Shown one piece after another: positions 51,807 to 63,143 of a stretch of 64,000 nucleotides of DNA. Source of the stretch: Mogibacterium timidum ATCC 33093 (lineage in GTDB: Bacteria > Bacillota > Clostridia > Peptostreptococcales > Anaerovoracaceae). A program made the position numbers and the translations under genes. Under the pieces are notes generated by a model. The model did no database searches. It worked only from the letters and a program-made list of their open reading frames with translations, and was not told where the DNA came from. Numbering within the stretch: the first letter of the stretch is position 1; each line of letters opens with the position of its first letter. Where the stretch lies: positions 124,001 to 188,000 of the forward strand of contig NZ_JALU01000004.1 in the NCBI RefSeq assembly GCF_000525775.1, in the 5' to 3' direction.

Positions 51807-52232
51807 ATGGCAAAAAAGATCGACGGCTATATTAAGCTTCAGATCCCTGCGGGAGGCGCAACACCTGCACCACCGGTTGGTCCGGCCCTAGGTCAGAAGA
51901 GCGTTAACATCATGGACTTCTGTAAGCAGTTCAATGCTAAGACTCAGGATCAGCAGGGGATGATCATTCCGGTTGTGATTACGGTTTACAGCGACAGATC
52001 ATTCACATTCGTGTGCAAGACTCCGCCGGCAGCAGTGCTTATCAAGAAGGCAGCCGGTATTGATAAGGCATCGGGCGAACCTAACAAGACCAAGGTAGCT
52101 TCGATTACTTACGCACAGGCAGAGGAGATTGCGAAGACTAAGCTGCAGGATCTCAATGCAGCTACACTTGAGGCAGCTACTGACATGATCAAGGGAACAG
52201 CTCGCAGCATGGGAGTCACCGTAACAGAGTAA
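51807..52232 (+). CDS. rplK: 50S ribosomal protein L11
   Basis: A 141-residue L11 of normal length, with the proline-rich N-terminal hinge ([19 protein letters not shown]) and the 23S-binding C-terminal domain ([20 protein letters not shown]). It lies in the stalk base of the ribosome. AGAAAGGAG precedes ATG 51807. Confidence 0.96.
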   Translation: MAKKIDGYIKLQIPAGGATPAPPVGPALGQKSVNIMDFCKQFNAKTQDQQGMIIPVVITVYSDRSFTFVCKTPPAAVLIKKAAGIDKASGEPNKTKVASITYAQAEEIAKTKLQDLNAATLEAATDMIKGTARSMGVTVTE

Positions 52233-52283
52233 CCGGTGGGAGACGTTTGTTGAGAAGCGTCGTTAGAACCACAAGGAGGAAAT

Positions 52284-52979
52284 ATGGCTAAGAAAAGTAA
52301 AAGATACAGCGCAATCACGGAGTCTTTCGATAAGTCGCAGGCTTATGATGTTGCAGAGGCTGTAAAGAACGTTAAAAGCTTTGCAAATGCAAAGTTTGAT
52401 GAGACTGTTGAGATGCACATTCGTCTCGGTGTAGACGGAAGACACGCAGACCAGCAGGTTAGAGGCGCAACCGTACTTCCGCACGGAACAGGTAAGAGCA
52501 AGAAAGTTCTTGTTTTTGCTAAGGGCGCTAAGGCTGAAGAAGCTCAGGCGGCCGGCGCAGATTACGTAGGCGCAGAGGATCTCGCAGAAAAGATCCAGAA
52601 GGAGAACTGGTTCGACTTTGATTCAGTAGTTGCTACACCGGACATGATGGGCGTTGTAGGACGTCTCGGTAAGGTTCTCGGTCCTAAGGGACTTATGCCA
52701 AACCCTAAGTCGGGTACTGTAACGATGGATGTACAGAAGGCGCTCGAAGAGATCAAAGCAGGTAAAGTTGAGTACCGTCTTGACAAGGCTAACATTATCC
52801 ATGTGATCATCGGCAAGTGCTCATTCACCGAGGCGCAGCTTGCAGATAACGCTAATGCTCTGATTCAGGTTGTTGCAAAGGCTAAGCCTGCAGCTGCTAA
52901 GGGTCAATATTTCAAGAGCGTTACTATTGCATCGACAATGGGTCCCGGAGTTAAGATCAGCACAGCATCCCTAAGCTAA
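52284..52979 (+). CDS. rplA: 50S ribosomal protein L1
   Basis: A 231-residue L1 stalk protein ([66 protein letters not shown]). In many bacteria L1 also represses its own mRNA. It is followed by the L10 leader, which separates it from rplJL. Confidence 0.96.
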   Translation: MAKKSKRYSAITESFDKSQAYDVAEAVKNVKSFANAKFDETVEMHIRLGVDGRHADQQVRGATVLPHGTGKSKKVLVFAKGAKAEEAQAAGADYVGAEDLAEKIQKENWFDFDSVVATPDMMGVVGRLGKVLGPKGLMPNPKSGTVTMDVQKALEEIKAGKVEYRLDKANIIHVIIGKCSFTEAQLADNANALIQVVAKAKPAAAKGQYFKSVTIASTMGPGVKISTASLS

Positions 52980-53011
52980 TAGTCGGCCGGTGTTAATAAT
53001 CGAATATCAAC

Positions 53012-53100
53012 CGTAGACAGTGGGAGCGAAAGCTTAATTTCCCACCGAGGTACAAACATAAATTTGTTCCCCGCTGTCTCGCAGCGGGGTTATTTGTACC
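53012..53100 (+). ncRNA. Ribosomal protein L10 leader
   Basis: Stem GTGGGA (53020-53025) / TCCCAC (53040-53045) with an internal GCGAAAGC hairpin, then CGAGG, then a long stem GGTACAAA / TTTGTACC (53049-53100) enclosing CCCCGCT / AGCGGGG. Position (between rplA and rplJ) and order match the L10(L12)4-binding autoregulatory leader. The inner GC hairpin with TTATTTG may act as attenuator. Confidence 0.75.
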
Positions 53101-53176
53101 GTACTTGGTATTGACACACAAGACCGAATAGGTAAACCACAAATATGGACACAAAGTGTTCAGGAAAGGAGACCAA

Positions 53177-53695
53177 ATGTCTGTAGAAGCAAAGAACGCA
53201 AAGCAGCTGATTGTCGACGAGATTAAAGAAAAATTTGAAAAATCCATATCAGTTGTAGTTGTAGACTATCTTGGAATTACGGTAGCTGAAGCTGACGAAC
53301 TAAGAAGAACTCTTAGAGAGAACGGTGTAAGCCTAACTGTATATAAGAATACACTTGTAAAGCGTGCAATCGCCGGAACAGAGTACGAAGCTCTTGGCGA
53401 TGCACTCAAGGGATCCAGTGCATTCGCATTCTGTGAAGAGGATGCTACAGCAGCTGCCAGACTTCTCAAGAAGGCAATGAAGCAGTACAACAAGATGTCA
53501 TTTAAGGGCGGATTCGTTGATGGTTCAGTATATGACGCTAAGCAGGTTGAAACACTTGCAGATATCCCATCAAGAGAAGAGCTTATCGCACGTTTCATGG
53601 GAAGCATTCAGTCGCCTATCTCACAGCTTGTTAGAACATTCAAGGCAATTGCTGATGAGGGCGAAGCACCGGCAGGAGAGACTGCTGAGGCATAA
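53177..53695 (+). CDS. rplJ: 50S ribosomal protein L10
   Basis: A 172-residue L10, base of the L7/L12 stalk. It shows AKQLIVDEIKEKFEKSISVVVVDYLG (residues ~5-30), LRENGVSLTVYKNTLVKRA and the C-terminal L12-binding helix (QLVRTFKAIADEGE). ATG 53177 has AAGGAG upstream; an in-frame ATG at 53156 precedes that site. Its leader is described separately. Confidence 0.95.
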   Translation: MSVEAKNAKQLIVDEIKEKFEKSISVVVVDYLGITVAEADELRRTLRENGVSLTVYKNTLVKRAIAGTEYEALGDALKGSSAFAFCEEDATAAARLLKKAMKQYNKMSFKGGFVDGSVYDAKQVETLADIPSREELIARFMGSIQSPISQLVRTFKAIADEGEAPAGETAEA

Positions 53696-53788
53696 GCTGA
53701 AAATAGCAACAAACATTTAGACATTTCGTCGAAGTATCGACATATCGAGGCTGAGATATCAGCAAATTTAGACAAAAGGAGAAATAAA

Positions 53789-54154
53789 ATGGATAAGAAT
53801 CAGATCATTGAAGCCCTAAAGGGTATGACCATTCTTGAGATCAACGAGCTCGTTCAGGCTTGCGAAGAGGAGTTCGGAGTATCTGCAGCTGCAGCTGTAG
53901 TTGCAGCACCGGCTGCCGGTGGAGCAGACGCTGCTGAGGAGCAAACAGAGTTCACAGTAGTTCTTGCAGGTGTCGGTGACCAGAAGATCAAGGTTATTAA
54001 GGCTGTAAGAGAAGCTACCGGTCTTGGACTTAAGGAAGCTAAGGAGCTTGTTGACGGAGCACCTGCTAACATTAAGGAGAACATTGATGCTACTGAAGCT
54101 AACGCTCTCAAGGAAGCACTTGAGGCGGTTGGAGCTACAGTAGAGCTTAAATAA
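53789..54154 (+). CDS. rplL: 50S ribosomal protein L7/L12
   Basis: A 121-residue stalk protein with the N-terminal dimerisation helix pair, the Ala-rich hinge ([20 protein letters not shown]) and the factor-binding domain ([23 protein letters not shown]). AAAGGAG precedes ATG 53789. Confidence 0.96.
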   Translation: MDKNQIIEALKGMTILEINELVQACEEEFGVSAAAAVVAAPAAGGADAAEEQTEFTVVLAGVGDQKIKVIKAVREATGLGLKEAKELVDGAPANIKENIDATEANALKEALEAVGATVELK

Positions 54155-54175
54155 TCGAATAACACAATAATAGGG

Positions 54176-54208
54176 ATTGGGCTCCTGGTTACGGGAGCCC
54201 AATTCTTG
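54176..54208 (+). terminator. Terminator/attenuator after rplL
   Basis: A perfect 10-bp stem ATTGGGCTCC / GGAGCCCAAT with a short loop, followed by TCTTGCTATTT. The weak T tract suggests partial termination, as known between rplL and rpoB in other bacteria. Confidence 0.65.
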
Positions 54209-54251
54209 CTATTTAATGAAGCTTGAAAAGTGCCTACACAAATTACAAAAT

Positions 54252-54334
54252 AAAACTACACGCCAAGAGGGCTCGGGAGTTCACAGCGTGATTGCCGGAT
54301 AAGCTATCGGCGCCTGTGTGTTTTTTGTAGTTTT
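54252..54334 (+). promoter_or_regulatory. Nested RNA structure between rplL and rpoB
   Basis: An outer perfect 9-bp stem AAAACTACA (54252-54260) / TGTAGTTTT (54326-54334) encloses CACAG / CTGTG (54282-54286, 54314-54318) and, within that, GCCG...CGGC (54294-54311). The inner hairpin is followed by TGTTTTTT, a terminator-like tail, which overlaps the right outer arm. Outer and inner folds could compete. Not a family I recognise. Confidence 0.5.
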
Positions 54335-54390
54335 CCGACTCTAAAGTATCGAAATATTACAAAAAATACATAATATGCCCGTTAGAGAGC

Positions 54391-54419
54391 TTGAATAATT
54401 TACAACCTTGCACTATAAT
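54391..54419 (+). promoter_or_regulatory. Sigma-A promoter of rpoBC
   Basis: TTGAAT (54391-54396), 17-base spacer, perfect TATAAT (54414-54419). Transcript start near 54426, giving a ~43-base leader to rpoB. Confidence 0.8.
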
Positions 54420-54468
54420 AATAAGTTGCTATGGAGACGTTTTTTCTTATATAACAAGGAGTGATAAC

Positions 54469-57400
54469 ATGCCAAAACCTGTAAAAGTTGGAAGGAAAGA
54501 ACGTATGACTTTCGCCAAAATCAACGAAGTTTGCGAGATGCCGAACCTCATTGATATTCAGACTAAGTCATACAAGTGGTTTGTCGAAGAAGGACTGGCC
54601 GAAGTTCTGGAAGATGTATCTCCGATCAGGGACACCACCAATACTTTGAGCCTGGAGTTCGCGGACTACTCCTTCTCAGATACACCTAAGTACGATCAGG
54701 AGGAATGCAAAGAGCGTGATGCCACCTACGCTACATCTCTGACGGTCAAGGTAAGATTGATAAACAGGGAAACTCTCGAAATCAAGGAACAAGATGTTTT
54801 CATGGGAGACTTCCCATTGATGACAGAAAAAGGCACATTCATATACAACGGTGCGGAGCGAGCTATCGTAACACAGCTTGTAAGATCTCCGGGACCGTAT
54901 TTTGAGTTTGATACAGATAAGTCGAACAATAAGCTCTATTCTTCGACTATTATTCCTAACAGAGGTGCTTGGCTCGAGTATGAGACAGACTCTGCAGGCG
55001 TTCTGTATGTAAGAGTTGATAGAACCAGAAAGCTTCCGCTCACGTCGTTCCTGAGAGCGATGGGGATGAGCTCAAACGACGAGATCCTCGAAACCTTTGG
55101 CGAGAATCCCGCTCTACTAAGAACCTTTGAGAAGGACAGCACCAAGAATGCAGATGACGGTGTCAAAGAGATTTACAAGAGACTTAGACCCGGAGATCCT
55201 CCAACGGTTGAGAATGCCAGATCTATGGTTAATTCGCTCCTGTTTGATTCCCGCAGATACGATCTCGCAAAGGTTGGTAGATACAAGTACAATAAGAAGC
55301 TGGGTATCCACAACAGACTGGTTGAAACGACAGCTGCTCAATCCATCATCGATCCGGCTACGGGGGAGGTTCTCGTTGAGAAGGACGAGTTCATCTCACG
55401 CAAGAGAGCCATGGAGATTGAGGATGCCGGCGTCGCTTTTGCATACGTATACAGCAAGACTGAGGATGATGAGATAGTTAAGGTTATCGGTAACAATTTC
55501 GTTGACCCGACCAAGTATATCGACCTCAATCTCGCTCCGTACAAACTCTCCGAGAAGGTTTACTACCCGGTTCTCATGGAAATAATCGAGCAGGCTGCCG
55601 GAGATGAGGATGCGCTCAAGACTGCAATCGCATCTCGCAAGAATGAACTCTCGCCAAAGCACATTATTCACGACGATATCGTTGCGTCTGTGAGCTACTT
55701 TCTCAACCTGACATATGATATCGGTGAGACGGATGACATCGACCACCTCGGCAACCGCAGACTCAGATCTGTCGGAGAACTGTTGCAGAATCAGTTCCGT
55801 ATTGGATTTGCAAGGATGGAGAGATCGGTCAGGGAGAGAATGACAACTGAGAACGCAACCCCTCAGCAGCTCATCAATATCAGACCTGTAACTGCAGCAG
55901 TCAAGGAATTCTTTGGCAGCTCTCAGCTGTCACAGTTTATGGATCAGAACAACCCTCTTGCAGAGCTGACTCACAAGAGAAGGCTTTCCGCACTTGGACC
56001 CGGCGGCCTATCCAGAGAGAGAGCCGGATTCGAGGTGCGCGATGTTCACTATACACATTACGGCAGAATGTGCCCTGTTGAGACACCGGAAGGCCCTAAC
56101 ATCGGGCTTATCGGTTCTCTCACAACATACGGCATCATCAACGAGTATGGCTTCATCGAGACTCCATACCGCAGGGTTGACAAGGCTACAGGTATTGTAA
56201 CCGAGCAGGTTGATTATCTGTCCGCAGACGACGAGGAGCTCATGATAGTGGCTCAGGCCAACGAACCGCTTGATACTGAAGGCCATTTTGTAAATAACAA
56301 GGTAGCTGTAAGAGGCATCAAGGGAGAGATTACTCTTGCAAAAAGATCTGATGTCGACTACATGGACGTTTCTCCTAAGCAGGTAGTGTCCGTTGCGACA
56401 GCTATGATTCCGTTCCTTGAGAACGACGACGCTAACCGTGCTCTGATGGGCTCCAACATGCAGAGACAGGCTGTGCCGTTGCTCGTGACAGAGGCTCCGT
56501 ACGTTGGAACAGGGATCGAGTACAAGGCTGCTTGTGACTCCGGCGCGGTATTGCTGGCCAAGGCAGCCGGTACAATCGAGTTCATAGATGCACAGTACAT
56601 AAGAGTTCGCAGAGATGACAACGGCGAGCTTGATGAGTACAAGCTGCTCAAGTTCAAGAGATCCAACCAGGGAACATGCATCAACCAGAGGCCGATCGTT
56701 GCTCACGGCGAGCATGTTGAGGCAGGCGAGGTTCTGGCAGATGGACCTTCCACCAACATGGGAGAGATTTCCCTCGGTAAGAACCTGCTTATCGGATTCA
56801 TGACATGGGAAGGATACAACTACGAGGATGCTATCATTCTCAATGAGCGACTGCTCATGGACGACGTTCTAACATCGCTGCATATTGTTAAGTACGAGTG
56901 CGAGGCTCGTGACACTAAGCTTGGGCCGGAGGAAATCACCAGAGATATCCCTAACCTCAGTGAAGAGGCTCTCAAGGAACTCGATGAGGACGGAATTATC
57001 AGAATTGGTGCAGAAGTCAAGTCCTCGGATATCCTTGTTGGAAAACTGACACCTAAGAGCGAGACAGATCTGACTGCGGAGGTTAGAATGCTGCGCGCTA
57101 TCTTCGGTGAAAAGTCCAAGGAAGTAAGAGATACTTCTCTCAAGGTTCCTCACGGTGAGACGGGTATCGTCATCGACGTAAGAGAATTTACAAGAGAGAA
57201 CAGTTCAGAGCTTCCGCCGGGAGTAAACAAGATCGTAAGAGTTTACATAGTTACAAAGAGGAAGATCAACGTCGGAGATAAGATGGCGGGTCGTCACGGT
57301 AACAAGGGTGTAATTTCCAGAATCCTACCCGAGGAGGATATGCCATTCAAGGAAGATGGTGAGACTTTGCAGGTAATGCTTAACCCACTGGGAGTACCTT

Positions 57401-58296
57401 CCCGAATGAATGTCGGACAGGTGCTCGAGGTTCATCTGGGGCTCGCCGCTAAGACTAAGGGCTGGTACATCTCGACTCCCGTCTTCGATGGAGCAAGCGA
57501 GACTGACGTAATCAATCTCCTTGATGAGTGCGGATATCCCAAGACGGGCAAGCTCAACTTGAGAGACGGCAGAACCGGTGAGTATTTCGATAGCCCGGTA
57601 ACTGTCGGATACATGTACATGCTCAAGCTGCACCACCTTGTAGACGACAAGATTCACGCCAGAAGCACAGGTCCTTACTCGCTGGTAACCCAGCAACCGC
57701 TCGGTGGTAAGGCTCAGTTCGGCGGTCAGAGATTTGGAGAGATGGAGGTGTGGGCTCTCGAGGCTTATGGAGCTGCTTATACACTCCAGGAGATTCTGAC
57801 TGTTAAGTCCGACGATATCATTGGACGTGTCAAGACCTACGAAGCGATCGTAAAGGGTAAGAATATTCCTAAGCCGGGAATTCCTGAGTCCTTCAAGGTG
57901 CTCATCAAGGAGCTTCAGGCATTGGCACTTGACGTTAGAGTGATGTCCGGTGACAACAGGGAAATTAAGCTCAAGGATACATCCGAGTACGATGAGCCTG
58001 CCTCAGTAGATCGTATGCTGAAGGAAGCTGACAGGCGTACAGAGGCTATGCAGGAGCGTGAGCGCGAACAAGAAGAGGAGATGCTTGCTAAGCAGGCACA
58101 GGAAGACGTCTACGATGATGCTGATGAGGCAGATGACGCTGATGACGAGCCGGATCTGAGCATTCTGGATAAGTTAACTGCAGTACTTGATGCAGACACA
58201 GAGGATGTACCTGAGGTATCGGATGACGATGATGAGCCGGAAATGGTAAGTCTTGACGAGATAATCGGTACAAGCGACGAAGCTATTGATGAGTAA
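54469..58296 (+). CDS. rpoB: RNA polymerase beta subunit
   Basis: A 1275-residue beta subunit. The rifampicin region reads [20 protein letters not shown] and [17 protein letters not shown], the susceptible form. Other landmarks are [12 protein letters not shown] and the C-terminal [20 protein letters not shown] clamp region. Compared with B. subtilis (~1193) it has a longer, strongly acidic tail of about 70 residues ([17 protein letters not shown]). ATG 54469 follows AAGGAG; upstream in-frame ATG 54391 lies in the -35 box. Followed by rpoC after 13 bases. Confidence 0.97.
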   Translation: MPKPVKVGRKERMTFAKINEVCEMPNLIDIQTKSYKWFVEEGLAEVLEDVSPIRDTTNTLSLEFADYSFSDTPKYDQEECKERDATYATSLTVKVRLINRETLEIKEQDVFMGDFPLMTEKGTFIYNGAERAIVTQLVRSPGPYFEFDTDKSNNKLYSSTIIPNRGAWLEYETDSAGVLYVRVDRTRKLPLTSFLRAMGMSSNDEILETFGENPALLRTFEKDSTKNADDGVKEIYKRLRPGDPPTVENARSMVNSLLFDSRRYDLAKVGRYKYNKKLGIHNRLVETTAAQSIIDPATGEVLVEKDEFISRKRAMEIEDAGVAFAYVYSKTEDDEIVKVIGNNFVDPTKYIDLNLAPYKLSEKVYYPVLMEIIEQAAGDEDALKTAIASRKNELSPKHIIHDDIVASVSYFLNLTYDIGETDDIDHLGNRRLRSVGELLQNQFRIGFARMERSVRERMTTENATPQQLINIRPVTAAVKEFFGSSQLSQFMDQNNPLAELTHKRRLSALGPGGLSRERAGFEVRDVHYTHYGRMCPVETPEGPNIGLIGSLTTYGIINEYGFIETPYRRVDKATGIVTEQVDYLSADDEELMIVAQANEPLDTEGHFVNNKVAVRGIKGEITLAKRSDVDYMDVSPKQVVSVATAMIPFLENDDANRALMGSNMQRQAVPLLVTEAPYVGTGIEYKAACDSGAVLLAKAAGTIEFIDAQYIRVRRDDNGELDEYKLLKFKRSNQGTCINQRPIVAHGEHVEAGEVLADGPSTNMGEISLGKNLLIGFMTWEGYNYEDAIILNERLLMDDVLTSLHIVKYECEARDTKLGPEEITRDIPNLSEEALKELDEDGIIRIGAEVKSSDILVGKLTPKSETDLTAEVRMLRAIFGEKSKEVRDTSLKVPHGETGIVIDVREFTRENSSELPPGVNKIVRVYIVTKRKINVGDKMAGRHGNKGVISRILPEEDMPFKEDGETLQVMLNPLGVPSRMNVGQVLEVHLGLAAKTKGWYISTPVFDGASETDVINLLDECGYPKTGKLNLRDGRTGEYFDSPVTVGYMYMLKLHHLVDDKIHARSTGPYSLVTQQPLGGKAQFGGQRFGEMEVWALEAYGAAYTLQEILTVKSDDIIGRVKTYEAIVKGKNIPKPGIPESFKVLIKELQALALDVRVMSGDNREIKLKDTSEYDEPASVDRMLKEADRRTEAMQEREREQEEEMLAKQAQEDVYDDADEADDADDEPDLSILDKLTAVLDADTEDVPEVSDDDDEPEMVSLDEIIGTSDEAIDE

Positions 58297-58309
58297 ATAA
58301 GGGGGAAGC

Positions 58310-61300
58310 ATGACTAAAAACGATAACAATCAAGATCTTAGAAATTTTGAATCCCTGCAGATCAAGTTGGCTTCAACAGAGAAGATGCTTGAGTGGTCTC
58401 ACGGCGAGGTGACTAAGCCGGAGACTATCAACTACAGAACTCTCAAGCCTGAACGGGACGGACTCTTCTGCGAGAAGATCTTCGGGCCGACTAAGGACTG
58501 GGTATGCTCCTGTGGTAAATATAACAAGATTCGCTTTAAGGGCATTGTGTGCCCTTATTGCGGAGTTGAGGTAACGAAGTCCAAGGTTAGAAGAGAGAGA
58601 ATGGGACACATTCAGCTCGTTAGTCCTGTATCTCATATCTGGTACTTCAAGGGAATTCCTTCAAGAATCGGCCTCGTGCTCGATATCACTCCTAAGCAGC
58701 TCGAGAGAGTGCTGTATTTTGCAGCATATATCGTAACTGACCCGGGAGAGACTCCGTTCGAGTACAAACAGATAATCGAAGAAAACCAGTATAATGAAGC
58801 TCGCGAGATTTACGGCAAGAATTTTGAGGCAGCGATGGGAGCTGAGGCAATCAAAAAGCTTCTCGAAAATATTGATGTAGACGAGGAGACCGAAGTTCTC
58901 CGTGAGCAGCTCAAGAAGGCTACCGGACAGAAGAGAATCCGTCTGGTTAAGAGGCTTGAGGTGATCGAGGCTCTCAAGCAGTCCGGAAACAGACCCGAGT
59001 GGATGATTCTCGATGTAGTTCCGGTAATCCCGCCGGATCTGAGACCTATGGTGCAGCTTGAAGGTGGCAGATTTGCTACATCCGACCTCAACGACCTATA
59101 TAGAAGAGTTATTAACAGAAACAACAGACTCAAGAAGCTGCTCGAGCTTGGAGCTCCTGATATAATCGTCAGAAACGAGAAGAGAATGCTGCAGGAGTCG
59201 GTTGACTCTCTGATTGACAACGGCAGAAGAGGAAGGGCCGTGACAGGTGCTGCGGGCAGACAGCTCAAGTCGTTGTCCGACATGCTCAAGGGTAAGCAGG
59301 GACGTTTCCGTCAGAATCTGCTCGGTAAGCGTGTTGACTATTCGGGCCGTTCCGTAATCGTAGTAGGACCTGAGCTCAAGTTCTACCAGTGCGGTCTGCC
59401 TAAGACAATGGCTCTAGAGCTGTTCAAGCCCTTCATCATGAAGGAGCTGGTACAGCAGGAGTATGCACATAACATCAAGAGCGCCAAGACAATGGTCGAG
59501 AAGATGAAGCCCGAGGTATGGGATGTTCTCGACTATGTAATCAAGGATCATCCTGTGCTGCTCAACCGTGCTCCTACACTGCACAGACTGGGAATTCAGG
59601 CCTTCGAGCCGGTTCTGGTAGAGGGCAAGGCTATTAAGCTCCACCCGCTCGTTTGTACGGCGTTTAACGCCGATTTCGACGGAGACCAGATGGCTGTCCA
59701 CGTACCTCTATCCGTAGAGGCACAGGCAGAGGCCAGATTCCTCATGCTGTCTGTCAACAACATCCTGGCGCCTAAGGATGGATCACCGATCACAATCCCT
59801 ACTCAGGATATGATACTCGGAAGCTACTACCTCACACACGAGGGTACGGAGAATCGTAATCTGGAGAACGAGAAGGGTGATGGCAAGTGCTTTACAGACA
59901 TCGATGAGATGCTCATGGCTTACCAGAACCACACGGTTGGTATCCACGCTAAGGTCAAGGTTAGAAGACGTGCGTTCCCTGGAGACCCGGGCAAGCTGGT
60001 AGAGTCTACCGTAGGCAGATTCATCTTCAACCAGGGACTTCCTCAGGATATGGGCTTTGTAAATAGAGAAGAGGATCCATATTCGCTGGAGGTGGACTTC
60101 CTCTGCGATAAGAAGAAGCTCGGTGTTATCATCGACAAGTGCTTCAAGAAACACGGCAACACAAGGACAGTTCTGATGCTCGACTACGTTAAGGGCATTG
60201 GATACAAATATTCCACCAAGGCTGCTGTTACTATCAGCGTTTCCGATATGGAGATTCCGGAGGAGAAGGCTGAAATCGTTGCAGCTGCCGATAAGCAGGT
60301 GGATAAGTTCGAGGCGGCATACAGACGGGGTCTGATGACGGACAAGGAGCGTTACGATAGAATCATCAGGACGTGGAAGGACGCAACCGACAATGTTGCT
60401 GATGCTCTGATGGATTCCCTCGGATCCCTCAACAACCTGTTTATCATGGCTAACTCCGGAGCCAGAGGTAATAAATCTCAGATCAGCCAGGTCGGCGGCA
60501 TGAGAGGCTTGATGGCTAATGCCACAGGTCACACGGTAGAGATTCCTATCAAGGCCAACTTCCGCGAAGGACTATCGATTCTGGAGTACTTCATTTCATC
60601 CAACGGTGCGCGTAAGGGACTTGCGGACACAGCGCTGCGTACAGCGGATTCTGGATATCTGACAAGGAGGCTTGTAGATATCTCGCACAGTGTAATCGTT
60701 ACAGAGGACGACTGCGGATCGGATGAGGGTGTTAAGATACAGGCATTTACAGATGGCAAGGAAGTAATCGAGCCGTTGGCACAGAGGATTGCAGGCAGAT
60801 ACATCACTGAGGATGTTGTTCATCCTGAGACAGGTGAAAGCCTGGCGAAGGCAGGAGATTTCATTCAGGACAATGTTGCCGAGGCAATCGAAGCTGCCGG
60901 AGTTGAAGCTGTCAAGATCAGATCTGTCATGACTTGTAAGGCTGAGCGTGGAGTTTGCGCTAAGTGCTACGGCAGGAACCTCGCAACGGGAACTGCAGTG
61001 CTCCCGGGTGAGACAGTTGGCATCATTGCTGCTCAGTCGATAGGTGAGCCGGGTACTCAGCTGACAATGCGAACGTTCCACACCGGAGGTGTAGCCGGCA
61101 GCGATATCACACAGGGTCTTCCAAGAGTCGAGGAGCTGTTCGAGGCCAGAAAGCCTAAGGGACTTGCTGAGATCTGCGAGGGAGACGGAGATGTTGTATC
61201 CATCGAGCCTACAGATGACAACAGAACAAGCGTTGTTGTCAGAGAGAAGGATGGGGATCATGAGTACATCATTCCTTACGGCTCAAGACTTAACGTCAAG

Positions 61301-61939
61301 GTTGGTGATAAGGTCAAAGCCGGCGGGCAGATTACAAAGGGACCGCTTGATCCTCATGATGTAATGAGAATCCTCGGCGTACAGGGAGTATATGAGTACT
61401 TGCTGCGCGAGGTTCAGAGAGTATACAGACAGCAGGGTGTAGATATCAACGACAAGCATGTTGAAGTTATTGCATCTCAGATGCTGTCCAAGTACAAGAT
61501 TGAGAAGGCCGGGGATACCAACCTCCTGCCGGGCAGCATGTACAGCATCAACGAGATCAACAAGGCTAACGCGGCAATTGATCCGGAGAACAGCGAGCCT
61601 GCTACATATGAGCGCCAGTTACTTGGCATCACTAAGGCAGCTCTTGCTACAAGCTCGTTCCTATCTGCCGCATCCTTCCAGGAGACTACTCGTGTCCTGA
61701 CAGACGCTGCAGTTAAGGGTAAGACTGACCACCTGGACGGACTCAAGGAGAACGTCATGATTGGTAAGCTGATCCCCGCCGGAACAGGTATGAAGCGTTA
61801 CGGAGCAGTTGACGTAGATTACGGTGAAAATGAGCCTCTGATGCAGTCGAGCTTTGATGGTGAGAACATGGTTTTAAAGATGCCGTCAGCTAACCTTAAG
61901 CCTCAGTCCGGCGTGCTGTACGACGGCATTGAGGAGTAA
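58310..61939 (+). CDS. rpoC: RNA polymerase beta' subunit
   Basis: A 1209-residue beta' subunit, complete. It has the N-terminal zinc finger ([20 protein letters not shown]), clamp and lid ([19 protein letters not shown]), the catalytic [16 protein letters not shown] with three Asp binding Mg2+, the bridge/trigger region ([38 protein letters not shown]) and the second zinc site ([16 protein letters not shown]). The short length fits Gram-positive polymerases without the large proteobacterial insert. Confidence 0.97.
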   Translation: MTKNDNNQDLRNFESLQIKLASTEKMLEWSHGEVTKPETINYRTLKPERDGLFCEKIFGPTKDWVCSCGKYNKIRFKGIVCPYCGVEVTKSKVRRERMGHIQLVSPVSHIWYFKGIPSRIGLVLDITPKQLERVLYFAAYIVTDPGETPFEYKQIIEENQYNEAREIYGKNFEAAMGAEAIKKLLENIDVDEETEVLREQLKKATGQKRIRLVKRLEVIEALKQSGNRPEWMILDVVPVIPPDLRPMVQLEGGRFATSDLNDLYRRVINRNNRLKKLLELGAPDIIVRNEKRMLQESVDSLIDNGRRGRAVTGAAGRQLKSLSDMLKGKQGRFRQNLLGKRVDYSGRSVIVVGPELKFYQCGLPKTMALELFKPFIMKELVQQEYAHNIKSAKTMVEKMKPEVWDVLDYVIKDHPVLLNRAPTLHRLGIQAFEPVLVEGKAIKLHPLVCTAFNADFDGDQMAVHVPLSVEAQAEARFLMLSVNNILAPKDGSPITIPTQDMILGSYYLTHEGTENRNLENEKGDGKCFTDIDEMLMAYQNHTVGIHAKVKVRRRAFPGDPGKLVESTVGRFIFNQGLPQDMGFVNREEDPYSLEVDFLCDKKKLGVIIDKCFKKHGNTRTVLMLDYVKGIGYKYSTKAAVTISVSDMEIPEEKAEIVAAADKQVDKFEAAYRRGLMTDKERYDRIIRTWKDATDNVADALMDSLGSLNNLFIMANSGARGNKSQISQVGGMRGLMANATGHTVEIPIKANFREGLSILEYFISSNGARKGLADTALRTADSGYLTRRLVDISHSVIVTEDDCGSDEGVKIQAFTDGKEVIEPLAQRIAGRYITEDVVHPETGESLAKAGDFIQDNVAEAIEAAGVEAVKIRSVMTCKAERGVCAKCYGRNLATGTAVLPGETVGIIAAQSIGEPGTQLTMRTFHTGGVAGSDITQGLPRVEELFEARKPKGLAEICEGDGDVVSIEPTDDNRTSVVVREKDGDHEYIIPYGSRLNVKVGDKVKAGGQITKGPLDPHDVMRILGVQGVYEYLLREVQRVYRQQGVDINDKHVEVIASQMLSKYKIEKAGDTNLLPGSMYSINEINKANAAIDPENSEPATYERQLLGITKAALATSSFLSAASFQETTRVLTDAAVKGKTDHLDGLKENVMIGKLIPAGTGMKRYGAVDVDYGENEPLMQSSFDGENMVLKMPSANLKPQSGVLYDGIEE

Positions 61940-61981
61940 TACGGAGCTCTAAGAGCTGTAAATCGTACAAATTCATAATGT

Positions 61982-62017
61982 ACAGCCGATGCATTGACAA
62001 TTCAGTGCATCGGCTGT
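61982..62017 (+). terminator. Hairpin after rpoC, overlapping the rpsL promoter
   Basis: A perfect 12-bp stem ACAGCCGATGCA / TGCATCGGCTGT with a 12-base loop. It lacks a good T tract (TATACTATAC follows), so termination may be partial. The -35 of the next promoter lies in its loop. Confidence 0.6.
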
Positions 62018-62023
62018 TATACT
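61994..62023 (+). promoter_or_regulatory. Sigma-A promoter of rpsL-rpsG-fusA
   Basis: TTGACA (61994-61999), 18-base spacer, TATACT (62018-62023). Transcript start near 62030, ~80 bases before rpsL. The -35 and spacer coincide with the loop and right arm of the rpoC hairpin. Confidence 0.75.
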
Positions 62024-62108
62024 ATACAGGTTCAATATACTGCGCGGGGGCTGTCCAATCAGCCACTGCGGGTTTGAATGAGTAAATTTTATAAGAAAGG
62101 AGACAATA

Positions 62109-62522
62109 ATGCCTACTATTAACCAATTAGTTCGTCAGGGCAGAAAGAGTGCAGTTAAGAAGTCAGGTTCACCGGCTCTTGGCAAGAACATGAACAACCT
62201 TAAGAAGACCCTTACTGACGTAAATTCACCTCAGAAGAGGGGAGTCTGCGTTGCAGTTAAGACTGTAACTCCTAAGAAGCCTAACTCAGCACTGAGAAAA
62301 GTTGCGAGAGTTCGTTTGACTAACGGTATCGAAGTAACAGCATATATCCCTGGAATCGGTCACAACCTACAGGAGCACAGTGTTGTACTTATCAGAGGCG
62401 GAAGAGTTAAGGACCTCCCGGGTGTAAGATATCACATCGTTAGAGGAACACTTGACGCTGCCGGCGTATCGGGTCGTGGTCAGAGACGTTCCAAGTATGG
62501 AGCAAAGAGACCTAAGAAGTAA
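62109..62522 (+). CDS. rpsL: 30S ribosomal protein S12
   Basis: A 137-residue S12 of the decoding centre. The loops tied to streptomycin response read [12 protein letters not shown] and [13 protein letters not shown], the usual susceptible sequence. AGAAAGGAG precedes ATG 62109. The L7Ae-like gene found here in some Firmicutes is absent. Confidence 0.97.
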   Translation: MPTINQLVRQGRKSAVKKSGSPALGKNMNNLKKTLTDVNSPQKRGVCVAVKTVTPKKPNSALRKVARVRLTNGIEVTAYIPGIGHNLQEHSVVLIRGGRVKDLPGVRYHIVRGTLDAAGVSGRGQRRSKYGAKRPKK

Positions 62523-62546
62523 TTGATTTCGGGATATTGTCCTTAA

Positions 62547-63092
<546 letters not shown>

Positions 63093-63143
63093 TCAGAGAT
63101 GACACACCTGATAGAAATGAGATAATAGCAGGAAGGAGGATTT

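Noticed and set aside
56008-56715. Minus-strand frame (235 codons) inside rpoB
   Set aside because: Antisense to a highly conserved part of rpoB; open only because of codon bias.
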